Of a stretch of 5,146 nucleotides of DNA, positions 1 to 5,146 are shown piece by piece. The position numbers were made by a program, and so were the translations under genes. This DNA comes from Mariprofundus sp. Lineage in GTDB: Bacteria; Pseudomonadota; Zetaproteobacteria; Mariprofundales; Mariprofundaceae. Where the stretch lies: the NCBI GenBank assembly GCA_015485035.1, contig WFUI01000292.1, forward strand, positions 1-5,146, in the 5' to 3' direction. Below the pieces are notes generated by a model. It was given only the letters and a program-made list of their open reading frames with translations. It was not told the origin of the DNA and did no database searches. The first letter of the stretch is position 1, and the number at the start of each line of letters is the position of its first letter.

Positions 1-49
1 CCTTCTGAAGGGCATCCATTTTTTCATGCATGTGGTCTTTTCTATTCAT
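1..49 (-). CDS. N-terminal fragment of an unidentified gene downstream of hda (cut by window edge)
   Basis: A reading frame opens at an ATG whose last two bases are the first two of the hda stop codon (ATGA overlap, the stop being TGA at 48-46). It runs open to the left edge and gives 16 residues, MNRKDHMHEKMDALQK, a basic and polar stretch without a signal peptide. The overlap with hda is typical of a translationally coupled operon member. No Shine-Dalgarno stands out before this ATG; in-frame ATGs at residues 7 and 11 are alternatives. Too little sequence is present to name a family. That it is a real gene is inferred only from the overlap and the open frame. Confidence 0.4.
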   Translation of the reverse strand, partial: MNRKDHMHEKMDALQK

Positions 50-777
50 TCAAGCAATGATGGATGCAGCTGCCCGGCAATGCGAGCTAGCTGCTGTTTG
101 ACCCAGGCCGGCCCCGGCTTGTGCTTCTGCTCAAATGACAGGGCTTCCAGTTCTTTTAAGGCAGGAGCCAGCACATCCAGCTGTCGCGGCAAATAAATCA
201 GCATGGCTTGTAATACCTGTTCGCGTATATCCCACTGCAGGTTTCCTGCGCTGGAACATAACACCTGAAGCAGGGCCTCATCATCGGCAGGAGGAGCCAT
301 GTCGATTTTTTCCATGGCCAACAGCCGTGAAGATAATTCCGGTGGTAAACCATCCGTCTGCCCGCGCCAGGCAATCACAACAGGGCGCTGCAACTCACGC
401 GCCCGTTCGAGAAGATGGAACAGACCCAGAGCAACTGAGCGGGGAATATCCCCGGCGGGCATATCTATAAGCCAGTGGCTGCGGCTATCCAGCTTCTCCA
501 TCCACTGTTGGGCCAACTGCCGGCTATTGCAATTGTAAGTGCTTGAATCGCCAGTCACATTCAGCATGCCAACAGAGGGCAAATCAGCAGTAAATGTGCG
601 TAGCAGATGGCTTTTGCCTGCGACAGCATCTGAAGCAAGCCAGATTGTGCCACCATGCACGCTCCACAGAGCCAGAGCGTTGCAGGCATTCTCCACGCCG
701 GCATGCCTGATCCAGGTACCATAATCATATACCGGGGGCAGTTTCATCTGCAGTCTTAATTGGTTTTCCTTGCGCAT
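46..777 (-). CDS. hda: Hda-type DnaA regulatory inactivator (DnaA-like AAA+ protein)
   Basis: A 243-residue DnaA-like AAA+ protein without a DNA-binding domain. In E. coli, Hda-ADP bound to the DNA-loaded sliding clamp stimulates ATP hydrolysis by DnaA (RIDA) and so limits re-initiation. Visible features are an N-terminal QLRLQM at residues 6-11, matching the clamp-binding QL-x-L-x-[LM] motif of Hda; a degenerate Walker A, ASDAVAGKS at 48-56, lacking the first Gly as E. coli Hda also does; a Walker B-like WLID at 102-105; a box VII LPPELSSRL at 144-152 with Arg151 as the likely arginine finger; and a sensor II region around PRQLD at 197-201. Length matches the family (about 230-250). The first ATG is preferred over the one at residue 11 because it keeps the clamp motif. 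It starts 8 nt after pgsA with no obvious Shine-Dalgarno, so coupled translation is likely. Some DnaA-like homologues are not true Hda; function is inferred from motifs. Confidence 0.88.
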   Translation of the reverse strand: MRKENQLRLQMKLPPVYDYGTWIRHAGVENACNALALWSVHGGTIWLASDAVAGKSHLLRTFTADLPSVGMLNVTGDSSTYNCNSRQLAQQWMEKLDSRSHWLIDMPAGDIPRSVALGLFHLLERARELQRPVVIAWRGQTDGLPPELSSRLLAMEKIDMAPPADDEALLQVLCSSAGNLQWDIREQVLQAMLIYLPRQLDVLAPALKELEALSFEQKHKPGPAWVKQQLARIAGQLHPSLLE

Positions 778-785
778 TGGAAGGA

Positions 786-1346
786 TTAATTATCTTCAGC
801 CGTGACAGCTTTGCGCATCCAGACAATCATATACTGAATGCCGGAAATACAGGTGAAAGCGAAGGTCAGCCAGATCATGGCCTGAAGAATCAAATCACCC
901 GGCCACTGCCAGGCCAGTTCAGATAACACCGTCAACACCAGCATGATCTGTAAAAAGGTCGTAATTTTGGAGGACATGCTCGGCTGCATTTCCAGCTTGT
1001 GTGTCACCATCTCATAGGCAAGTGCACCTACCATGATAATCATATCCCGGAACACAACGGCCAGAAACAGGAACAACGGCAGCTGCCCAATAAAATAGAG
1101 GGTCACGATTGTACTGATCAGCATCAGTTTGTCCGCCAGAGGATCCATATAGGCACCAACAACACTGCGCTGATTAAAATAGCGGGCAATAGCGCCATCA
1201 AGCATGTCTGTAATACCGGCGATACCCATCAATATCAGTGCAAGCACCGGTTGATGTTCGATAATAGCATAGACAATAAACGGCGTAATGATGATCCGCG
1301 CCAGCGTCAGAATATTGGGGATGTTTAGGATCCGATCCTGCATCAT
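786..1346 (-). CDS. pgsA: CDP-diacylglycerol--glycerol-3-phosphate 3-phosphatidyltransferase
   Basis: A 186-residue integral membrane CDP-alcohol phosphatidyltransferase, the usual length for PgsA. The full signature D-x2-D-G-x2-A-R-x8-G-x3-D-x3-D is present: Asp47, Asp50, Gly51, Ala54, Arg55, Gly64, Asp68 and Asp72. These Asp residues bind the divalent metals and the CDP-diacylglycerol diphosphate. The N-terminus (ILNIPNILTLARI at residues 6-18) is typical of PgsA, and hydrophobic helices fall near residues 13-28, 33-47, 74-98, 100-112, 130-147 and 154-176. It makes phosphatidylglycerophosphate, the committed step to phosphatidylglycerol and cardiolipin, in the inner membrane. The start is one of two adjacent ATGs, 7 nt after the stop of the upstream DUF2066-like gene, with no strong Shine-Dalgarno, so translational coupling is likely. 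Other CDP-alcohol transferases (PssA, cardiolipin-synthase type) share the signature, but the N-terminus and length favour PgsA. Confidence 0.9.
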   Translation of the reverse strand: MMQDRILNIPNILTLARIIITPFIVYAIIEHQPVLALILMGIAGITDMLDGAIARYFNQRSVVGAYMDPLADKLMLISTIVTLYFIGQLPLFLFLAVVFRDMIIMVGALAYEMVTHKLEMQPSMSSKITTFLQIMLVLTVLSELAWQWPGDLILQAMIWLTFAFTCISGIQYMIVWMRKAVTAEDN

Positions 1347-1353
1347 GTTTATA

Positions 1354-2040
1354 TCAGCGCACCACCCAGCCTTCTGCAGACTCCGTGAGCGTCATGCCTC
1401 TGCGTTTGATCCATTCAAACAGCCACTGGTCATCTGAGCCTTTCAAGCTTAAGCGGTATTGTCGACCCTGTCTGTTGACCTGTCTCAGCGACAGACTGGC
1501 GACTCGCGGATCACGCTCCAGATCATCCTCGAACAACACCTGTTCCGGCAAAGATGCCTGCCCCTGTATGGTAAGCAGAACGCTTTTTCCCTGCATCTGG
1601 ACCAGCGGCAACTGTCCGGACTTCCCATCAACAGCCGGACTGGAAATTTGAGAACCTGTTTCCGAATACCCGGCGGACTGCTCAACATAATACGGGACAT
1701 GGTTTTTTTTCAGGTAACTCAATACCCGCCTCTGGTCAAAGATGATATTGACACCTTTTTCCGTTGGCACTGCCTTCTTCAGAAAACGGATTGCATTTAC
1801 TTTTTTTGGAATCAGACCGTGGGCATGCCGGGGAATAAGCCTGTTCCACAGCTGTGGCAACGCCATCGTTGCCGCCCTCTGGATATTGGCATGCAACCAG
1901 CGCACCTCAACCCCCTGCTCTGCCGCTATCACAGCTATTTGCATACGCGTATCCGGTTCTTCTGCAAACACAGCTGGTTGAGCACATAACAACATGAAGG
2001 CAGCAAGCATCCATCTGTGCAATCGCACCCGGCAATACAT
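1354..2040 (-). CDS. Exported DUF2066-like protein of unknown function
   Basis: A 228-residue protein with a clear Sec signal peptide: a basic n-region with Arg4, Arg6 and Arg9, a hydrophobic stretch at about 11-25, and a likely cleavage after VFA at residue 26. The mature part begins with an amphipathic region (ANIQRAATMALPQLWNRLIP, 51-70) followed by VNIIFDQRRVLSYLKKNHVPYY (97-118 in two pieces). This resembles DUF2066 proteins, which show an A-L-x-Q-A-L-like helix and then an F-D-x2-x-L-x2-L-x2-x-x-x-P segment. It is shorter than the roughly 340-400 residues I expect for that family. The C-terminal half is predicted mostly beta (QGRQYRLSLKG at 191-201). Its ATG shares one base with the sspB stop (TAATG), and GGTG inside the sspB end can serve as Shine-Dalgarno. 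DUF2066 genes often lie near hda in gammaproteobacteria, which supports the call. No catalytic motif is evident; periplasmic location is inferred. Confidence 0.6.
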   Translation of the reverse strand: MYCRVRLHRWMLAAFMLLCAQPAVFAEEPDTRMQIAVIAAEQGVEVRWLHANIQRAATMALPQLWNRLIPRHAHGLIPKKVNAIRFLKKAVPTEKGVNIIFDQRRVLSYLKKNHVPYYVEQSAGYSETGSQISSPAVDGKSGQLPLVQMQGKSVLLTIQGQASLPEQVLFEDDLERDPRVASLSLRQVNRQGRQYRLSLKGSDDQWLFEWIKRRGMTLTESAEGWVVR

Positions 2041-2567
2041 TATTTCACCACACGCAAATGATTGGTTTTTCGGGCGCTCCTGTCCTCTTCTTTTCTGTCA
2101 CCACCACCGCCTTCAATGACGGAGATCGTGGAAGTAACAGCTGCTGCATCACCTGTTTCATCTTGTTCCTTTTTATCCTTCAATGCCTGCACGGCGTCAT
2201 CGGACATATTGCTGCGCACAGCCTGCACAATGGCTTTAATCATTTCAGGCACGCTGTCATCCCAGATAATACCCTGTTCGAGATCCCCATCGGGCAGATA
2301 GGCTGCCCAGATGGTATGCATCGGAATACGGCATGAGAATATCTGTCCGGAAAAAGAAAAGTCGGAATTCAGTATATCGTCATGAATCTGAATCGGCTGT
2401 GGCATACGCACATTGAGTACCAGCCTGAGAGCCGGATCACCACTCAGGCTTTCCGGCACAATCACTTCATCTCTGGTTGCATCCACGACAATATAGATAC
2501 GGCCATGACGGTTGAAATACTCCCGCAACTGCTTGGCTTTGGCTGCATCCGAAAAGCTTAGACTCAT
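2040..2567 (-). CDS. sspB: ClpXP protease specificity-enhancing factor SspB
   Basis: A 175-residue SspB-type adaptor that hands ssrA-tagged and other substrates to ClpXP in the cytoplasm. The folded substrate-binding domain covers about residues 10-115: YIVVDATRDEVIVP (25-38) aligns with the E. coli VVDVT...VQVP strand, LVLNV (49-53) with IVLNI, and DFSFSGQIFSCRIPMHTIWA (69-88) with the stretch ending VPLAAVLAIYA. A flexible, charged linker follows (about 120-168) and contains TISVIEGG (147-154), resembling the VMSVIDG of E. coli SspB. The protein ends in LRVVK (171-175), the ClpX N-domain-binding tail. The start at 2567 has a near-perfect CGGAGG Shine-Dalgarno; an upstream in-frame ATG would place 36 codons over the 3' end of rnpB. 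No sspA lies upstream, unlike the usual sspAB pair. It is the first protein gene of the sspB to hda cluster. Confidence 0.9.
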   Translation of the reverse strand: MSLSFSDAAKAKQLREYFNRHGRIYIVVDATRDEVIVPESLSGDPALRLVLNVRMPQPIQIHDDILNSDFSFSGQIFSCRIPMHTIWAAYLPDGDLEQGIIWDDSVPEMIKAIVQAVRSNMSDDAVQALKDKKEQDETGDAAAVTSTISVIEGGGGDRKEEDRSARKTNHLRVVK

Positions 2568-2574
2568 GAATAAT

Positions 2575-2579
2575 CCTCC
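2575..2579 (-). promoter_or_regulatory. Strong Shine-Dalgarno of sspB
   Basis: GGAGG on the minus strand, 7 nt before the ATG at 2567. It decides the sspB start against the upstream in-frame ATG at 2675, which lies inside rnpB. It is the only strong ribosome binding site in the sspB to hda cluster; DUF2066-like, pgsA and hda begin within 0-8 nt of the preceding stop and appear to rely on coupling. Confidence 0.8.
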
Positions 2580-2621
2580 GTGGTATGCCAAGCCTACCGG
2601 CATCCTGCCCGGTATTAAATA

Positions 2622-2995
<374 letters not shown>

Positions 2996-3012
2996 GGCGC
3001 AAGTGTAGAATC

Positions 3013-3041
3013 TTTATCACAGAAACGCACTGTGATGTTAC
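3013..3041 (-). promoter_or_regulatory. Candidate rnpB promoter, extended -10 type
   Basis: On the minus strand GTAACA (3041-3036) and GATAAA (3018-3013) each match 4 of 6 sigma-70 consensus bases and are 17 bp apart. A TGn extended -10 element (TGTGATAAA) precedes the -10. Transcription would start near 3005, about 10 nt before the P1 helix of RNase P RNA, implying a short trimmed leader. A second candidate -10, TACACT at 3007-3002, would place the start right at 2995 but has no recognisable -35. The assignment rests on position and partial consensus only. Confidence 0.4.
3016..3036. repeat. Perfect dyad (7-bp arms) in the rnpB promoter spacer
   Basis: ATCACAG (3016-3022) and CTGTGAT (3030-3036) are exact inverted repeats separated by 7 bp. 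The dyad fills the spacer between the candidate -35 and -10 of rnpB and overlaps the -10. That is the geometry of an operator, but the binding protein is unknown. A T-run does not follow on either strand, so it is not an intrinsic terminator for the upstream membrane protein gene. Confidence 0.5.
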
Positions 3042-3067
3042 GATATGGAAAATATGCTTCTATATTC

Positions 3068-3457
3068 TCACCGTGAAAACTTTATCGTAAACACTGTAAC
3101 TACACCCCATATCCAGTTGAACAACAACACAAACAGCGGGGTATACAAACCCAGTTCCAGCCCTGCTATTCCCTTATTGTGCAAAGGGAACACGACAAAT
3201 AACTGAACAGCGGTGGGAAACAGGCTCATGACACTGCCTTTTAACCACAGCTTTGATTGTAATACGGGCAAAATGAAAAGCAGCCCCCAAATGCCACCCC
3301 AGACAATACGGGGATAAAGCCATGATGGTGTTAAAGATGGCGCAATGGAAACGCCAAATGAGGAAGTTATATCGAAATATCCGAATTGCCAGACGGCAAT
3401 ACTATTGGCAAGAGCCCCCAGACAACCTGCCGCAAAGACAACCAATAATGTTTTCAT
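3068..3457 (-). CDS. Small four-helix membrane protein, conserved hypothetical
   Basis: I do not recognise a named family. The 129-residue protein is strongly hydrophobic with four likely membrane helices at about residues 3-22, 50-66, 76-92 and 104-124. Motif-like segments include GALANSIAVW (14-23), LTPSWLYPRIVWGGIWGLLF (42-61), and the glycine-rich NKGIAGLELGLYTPLF (94-109) before the last helix. The few charged residues sit in loops, with a basic C-terminus (KFSR), so a structural or small-transporter-like role is possible but unsupported. The start at 3457 is chosen because GAGG lies 6 nt upstream and the first helix begins at once; an in-frame ATG six codons earlier (3475) has no comparable site. 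It lies 147 nt downstream of the DUF2238-type gene and 72 nt upstream of the rnpB 5' end on the same strand, with no terminator seen between it and rnpB. Confidence 0.75.
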   Translation of the reverse strand: MKTLLVVFAAGCLGALANSIAVWQFGYFDITSSFGVSIAPSLTPSWLYPRIVWGGIWGLLFILPVLQSKLWLKGSVMSLFPTAVQLFVVFPLHNKGIAGLELGLYTPLFVLLFNWIWGVVTVFTIKFSR

Positions 3458-3482
3458 AGTGAACCTCGCATACATTCAGGAA

Positions 3483-3517
3483 GCACTGAACCACTACAGC
3501 CATTCGCATGTCAGTGC
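3483..3517. repeat. Inverted repeat in the leader of the small membrane protein gene
   Basis: GCACTGA (3483-3489) and TCAGTGC (3511-3517) are exact 7-bp inverted repeats with a 21-nt loop, 26 to 60 nt upstream of the start codon at 3457. In RNA from the minus strand this could form a stem in the 5' leader that leaves the ribosome binding site free. It may be chance. The 147-nt gap between the two membrane protein genes holds no other feature apart from a small TCCGG-TTGT-CCGGA hairpin at 3564-3577. Confidence 0.3.
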
Positions 3518-3604
3518 ATCATGGGAATCGGCAAAACACTTTACCATCAAGCCGCTGCCACAGTCCGGTTGTCCGGATGCGCTTCCCTGTTGAGGGTGGA
3601 ACGC

Positions 3605-4240
3605 TCATCCATGACGCGTCCGATTCCCGGTCAGGTGTTTCCCTGCCTTCAAATCAGGCCTTATCACCCAATATGCCACCAGTGATGTGATTGCCCCCAG
3701 AGTATCAGCCAGCATATCCTTTTGTGCATCCCAAATATCTCCTTGTGAACCAAGGAACTTAATGCCGGCATCACCGCCATCAGCCACGGCATACCACCAC
3801 TCAACGATTTCGTATCCGGCAGCCACACTCATGATAAAAAAGAGGCTGAATAACGTGGCCAGCAGCAATCCGCAGTAGCCTTTCCGAAGCAACCACTCCA
3901 TCATGGCAAAGGCATAAAAACCAACCACAAAGTGTCCCACCCGATCAAAATGATTCCGTTCGAAACCAAACAGATCAGTTACCCACTGAAATGGAACATT
4001 GGCAAATGTGAAATGACCACCAACCGTATGCCAGAACAGCCAGATTGCCATCAGGGTATAGGCGATATTACTGAATCGGAAAAACCTGAATGAAAATACC
4101 AGCAAGCTGAAAATGCCGACAACCGGAACCACCTCGGCGACCCAGACGTCCCTTGAAACAGGGGCAATGCCCAGCCAGATAAAAAAAAGTAAAAACAGGC
4201 CGGCCAACAGTTGCGGATAAAATCGATTCAAAACGTGCAT
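3605..4240 (-). CDS. DUF2238 (YjdF-type) inner membrane protein
   Basis: A 211-residue polytopic membrane protein matching DUF2238, the family of E. coli YjdF, in length and key motifs. Likely membrane helices lie at about residues 8-25, 36-52, 59-75, 103-117, 122-147 and 182-194. Diagnostic segments are HTVGGHFTFANVPF (71-84), FGFERNHFDRVGHF (91-104), AGYEIVEWWY (141-150) and LGSQGDIWDAQKDMLADTLGA (163-183, taken as overlapping motifs). Histidines 71, 76, 97 and 103, Glu144 and Glu147, and Asp168, 171, 175 and 179 cluster at helix ends and suggest a polar or metal-binding site. The biochemical role of the family is not known to me. The ATG at 4240 fits the first helix but has no good Shine-Dalgarno. 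A CATAAT (4290-4285) is a possible weak -10. It follows the ppiC terminator, so it probably starts its own transcript. Confidence 0.85.
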   Translation of the reverse strand: MHVLNRFYPQLLAGLFLLFFIWLGIAPVSRDVWVAEVVPVVGIFSLLVFSFRFFRFSNIAYTLMAIWLFWHTVGGHFTFANVPFQWVTDLFGFERNHFDRVGHFVVGFYAFAMMEWLLRKGYCGLLLATLFSLFFIMSVAAGYEIVEWWYAVADGGDAGIKFLGSQGDIWDAQKDMLADTLGAITSLVAYWVIRPDLKAGKHLTGNRTRHG

Positions 4241-4309
4241 GGCAGCCAGATGCTGGAGCAGTTAAGGACTGCCCGCAAACAGAAATTATGCCGGTTTATT
4301 CATAATGGT

Positions 4310-4346
4310 AAAAAAAACGGGGCGCCTTCTGCAAGCCACCCCGTTT
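4310..4346 (-). terminator. Rho-independent terminator of ppiC
   Basis: On the minus strand AAACGGGG (4346-4339) pairs with CCCCGTTT (4322-4315), an 8-bp GC-rich stem with a 16-nt loop, followed directly by a run of T to 4310. It begins 20 nt after the ppiC stop codon. On the plus strand only three T follow the stem, so activity in that direction would be weak. Confidence 0.88.
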
Positions 4347-4366
4347 AATTTAAACATTACCGTAAA

Positions 4367-4645
4367 TCAGCTGCGGCTGGTTACTTCCAGTAAATGATAA
4401 CCGAACTGGGTCTTTACCGGCCCCTGTACGGTGCCGACTTCAGCAGAAAACACCACTTTGTCGAACTCCGGAACCATCATGCCCGGACCAAATTCACCCA
4501 GGTCACCACCGCTGCGACCGGACGGACAGCTTGAATTGTTACGCGCAATTTCAGCGAAATCCGCACCGGCTTCAATCGACTTTTTCAGTTCCTGACATTT
4601 TTCTTCACTATCCACCAGAATATGGCGTGCTGTTGCTACAGTCAT
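4367..4645 (-). CDS. ppiC: Parvulin-type peptidyl-prolyl cis-trans isomerase
   Basis: A 92-residue single-domain parvulin, nearly the 93 residues of E. coli PpiC, that catalyses cis-trans isomerisation of peptidyl-prolyl bonds. It lacks a signal peptide, so it acts in the cytoplasm. Conserved elements are ARHILV (6-11, active-site His8), GADFAEIAR (27-35), SSCPSGRSGGDLGEF (38-52, with Cys40 in the catalytic position and the family's GGDLG), MVPEFDKVVF (57-66) and TQFGYHLLEV (79-88, with His84). The start at 4645 is preferred because GAGAGG lies 6 nt upstream and the length then fits the family; an in-frame ATG ten codons earlier falls within the candidate -10 element. The gene stands alone, with its own promoter candidate and terminator, between gltA and the DUF2238-type gene. 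Confidence 0.95.
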   Translation of the reverse strand: MTVATARHILVDSEEKCQELKKSIEAGADFAEIARNNSSCPSGRSGGDLGEFGPGMMVPEFDKVVFSAEVGTVQGPVKTQFGYHLLEVTSRS

Positions 4646-4673
4646 ACTGTACCTCTCAATGGTTTTGGCGCGC

Positions 4674-4703
4674 ATATTAGCGTCAAAACCGGATGATTTA
4701 CAA
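4674..4703 (-). promoter_or_regulatory. Candidate ppiC promoter
   Basis: On the minus strand TTGTAA (4703-4698) and TAATAT (4679-4674) each match 4 of 6 sigma-70 consensus bases with an 18-bp spacer. Transcription would start near 4667, giving a leader of about 20 nt that carries the ppiC ribosome binding site. The 127-nt gap between gltA and ppiC shows no intrinsic terminator for gltA, so some read-through into ppiC is possible. Confidence 0.45.
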
Positions 4704-4772
4704 ACCCGGCCTGTTCACACCAGCTTGCCCGGGAGCGCGATGCTTCAATCACGCAGGCGAACACAGCCTGGC

Positions 4773-5146
4773 TTAATCACGCTTTTCCATGGGAATATAG
4801 GCCTGTCCATGTTGGCCTGTGTAAATCTGCTGCGGGCGATAGATTCGACCATGCCCGAGTTGTTCTTTCCAGTGTGCGAGCCAGCCGGCTACGCGGGCCA
4901 CTGCAAAAATAGGTGTGAACAGATCAGTCGGAATACCCAGTTTGCGATAAACGATGCCGGAATAGAAATCGACATTCGGGCAGATACCCTTTTTGCCCAG
5001 AGTCTGTCTGGACAGTTCCTCAATGCGGCTGGCGATTTCATAGGTGGGGTCGGGGCCCAGTTTTTCGGTTAGTTTCACATATAGTTTCTGCAAAAGGGTC
5101 GCGCGCGGATCCTTGGTTTTATAGACACGGTGGCCGAGCCCGGGAA
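4773..5146 (-). CDS. gltA: Citrate synthase, C-terminal part (cut by window edge)
   Basis: The last 123 residues of citrate synthase, which condenses acetyl-CoA and oxaloacetate to citrate as the entry step of the TCA cycle in the cytoplasm. The fragment opens with PGLGHRVYKTKDPRA, which holds the conserved active-site His (equivalent to E. coli His305) and the substrate-binding Arg of DPRA. It continues with NVDFYSGIVYRKLGIP, whose Asp is equivalent to the catalytic Asp362, then FTPIFAVARVAGWLAHWKEQ and RPQQIYTG, with the conserved arginines that bind oxaloacetate. It ends in YIPMEKRD. The full protein would be about 370-430 residues, so roughly two thirds lie beyond the right edge. The frame is intact to the edge; a TTG at 5093 is internal and not a start. 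Methylcitrate synthase is a related alternative, but the tail and motifs favour housekeeping citrate synthase. Confidence 0.95.
   Translation of the reverse strand, partial: PGLGHRVYKTKDPRATLLQKLYVKLTEKLGPDPTYEIASRIEELSRQTLGKKGICPNVDFYSGIVYRKLGIPTDLFTPIFAVARVAGWLAHWKEQLGHGRIYRPQQIYTGQHGQAYIPMEKRD

Noticed and set aside
610..640. Loss of the Walker A first glycine in Hda as a sign of an inactive protein
   Set aside because: E. coli Hda also lacks that glycine (SREGAGRS), so the change is normal for the family.
1459..1989. Plus-strand open frame of 176 codons
   Set aside because: It is antisense to the DUF2066-like gene, is rich in Cys, His and Arg, and has no family resemblance or ribosome binding site.
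3016..3036. CRP or LexA binding site
   Set aside because: The arms read ATCACAG-N7-CTGTGAT, inverted relative to TGTGA-N6-TCACA, and the spacing does not fit CTGT-N8-ACAG.
4646..4675. Ten-codon N-terminal extension of PpiC
   Set aside because: The upstream ATG lies inside the candidate -10 element, and the shorter protein matches the family length and has a Shine-Dalgarno.
4700..4772. Terminator for gltA
   Set aside because: Only short imperfect inverted repeats (such as CAGGC and GCCTG) are present and no T-run follows on the minus strand.

Overview
The window reads as chromosomal core sequence from a proteobacterium. The marker combination (an Hda-type DnaA regulator, a ClpXP adaptor SspB with the LRVVK tail, a type A RNase P RNA close to the E. 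coli one, a short free-standing parvulin and a citrate synthase) fits Gammaproteobacteria or a nearby lineage such as Zetaproteobacteria. The genus cannot be fixed from the sequence alone. GC content looks moderate, around 50%. No mobile element, phage gene, tRNA or CRISPR array is visible.

Every supported gene lies on the minus strand, so transcription runs from right to left. At the right edge is the C-terminal part of citrate synthase (gltA, 4773-5146, cut by the window end). Next is a single-domain parvulin peptidyl-prolyl isomerase (ppiC, 4367-4645) with its own candidate promoter and a clear intrinsic terminator at 4310-4346. Two membrane protein genes follow: a DUF2238/YjdF-type protein (3605-4240) and a small four-helix protein of unknown function (3068-3457).

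The centre of the window is the RNase P RNA gene rnpB (2622-2995). Its candidate promoter has a 7-bp-arm dyad in the spacer. Only 54 nt after the RNA's 3' end, with no convincing terminator, a tightly packed cluster begins: sspB (ClpXP adaptor), a secreted DUF2066-like protein, pgsA (phosphatidylglycerophosphate synthase) and hda (DnaA inactivator). A further gene is cut off at the left edge. Spacings within the cluster are -1, 7, 8 and -3 nt, which points to one translationally coupled operon.

The most interesting functional link is pgsA next to hda. Hda lowers the DnaA-ATP level, while acidic phospholipids made downstream of PgsA can promote nucleotide exchange on DnaA. The operon therefore places two opposing influences on replication initiation together with a ClpXP adaptor and, possibly by read-through, RNase P RNA. 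Apart from this arrangement and the rnpB control region, the window looks like ordinary housekeeping DNA. I did not find a convincing new defence, mobile or RNA system.
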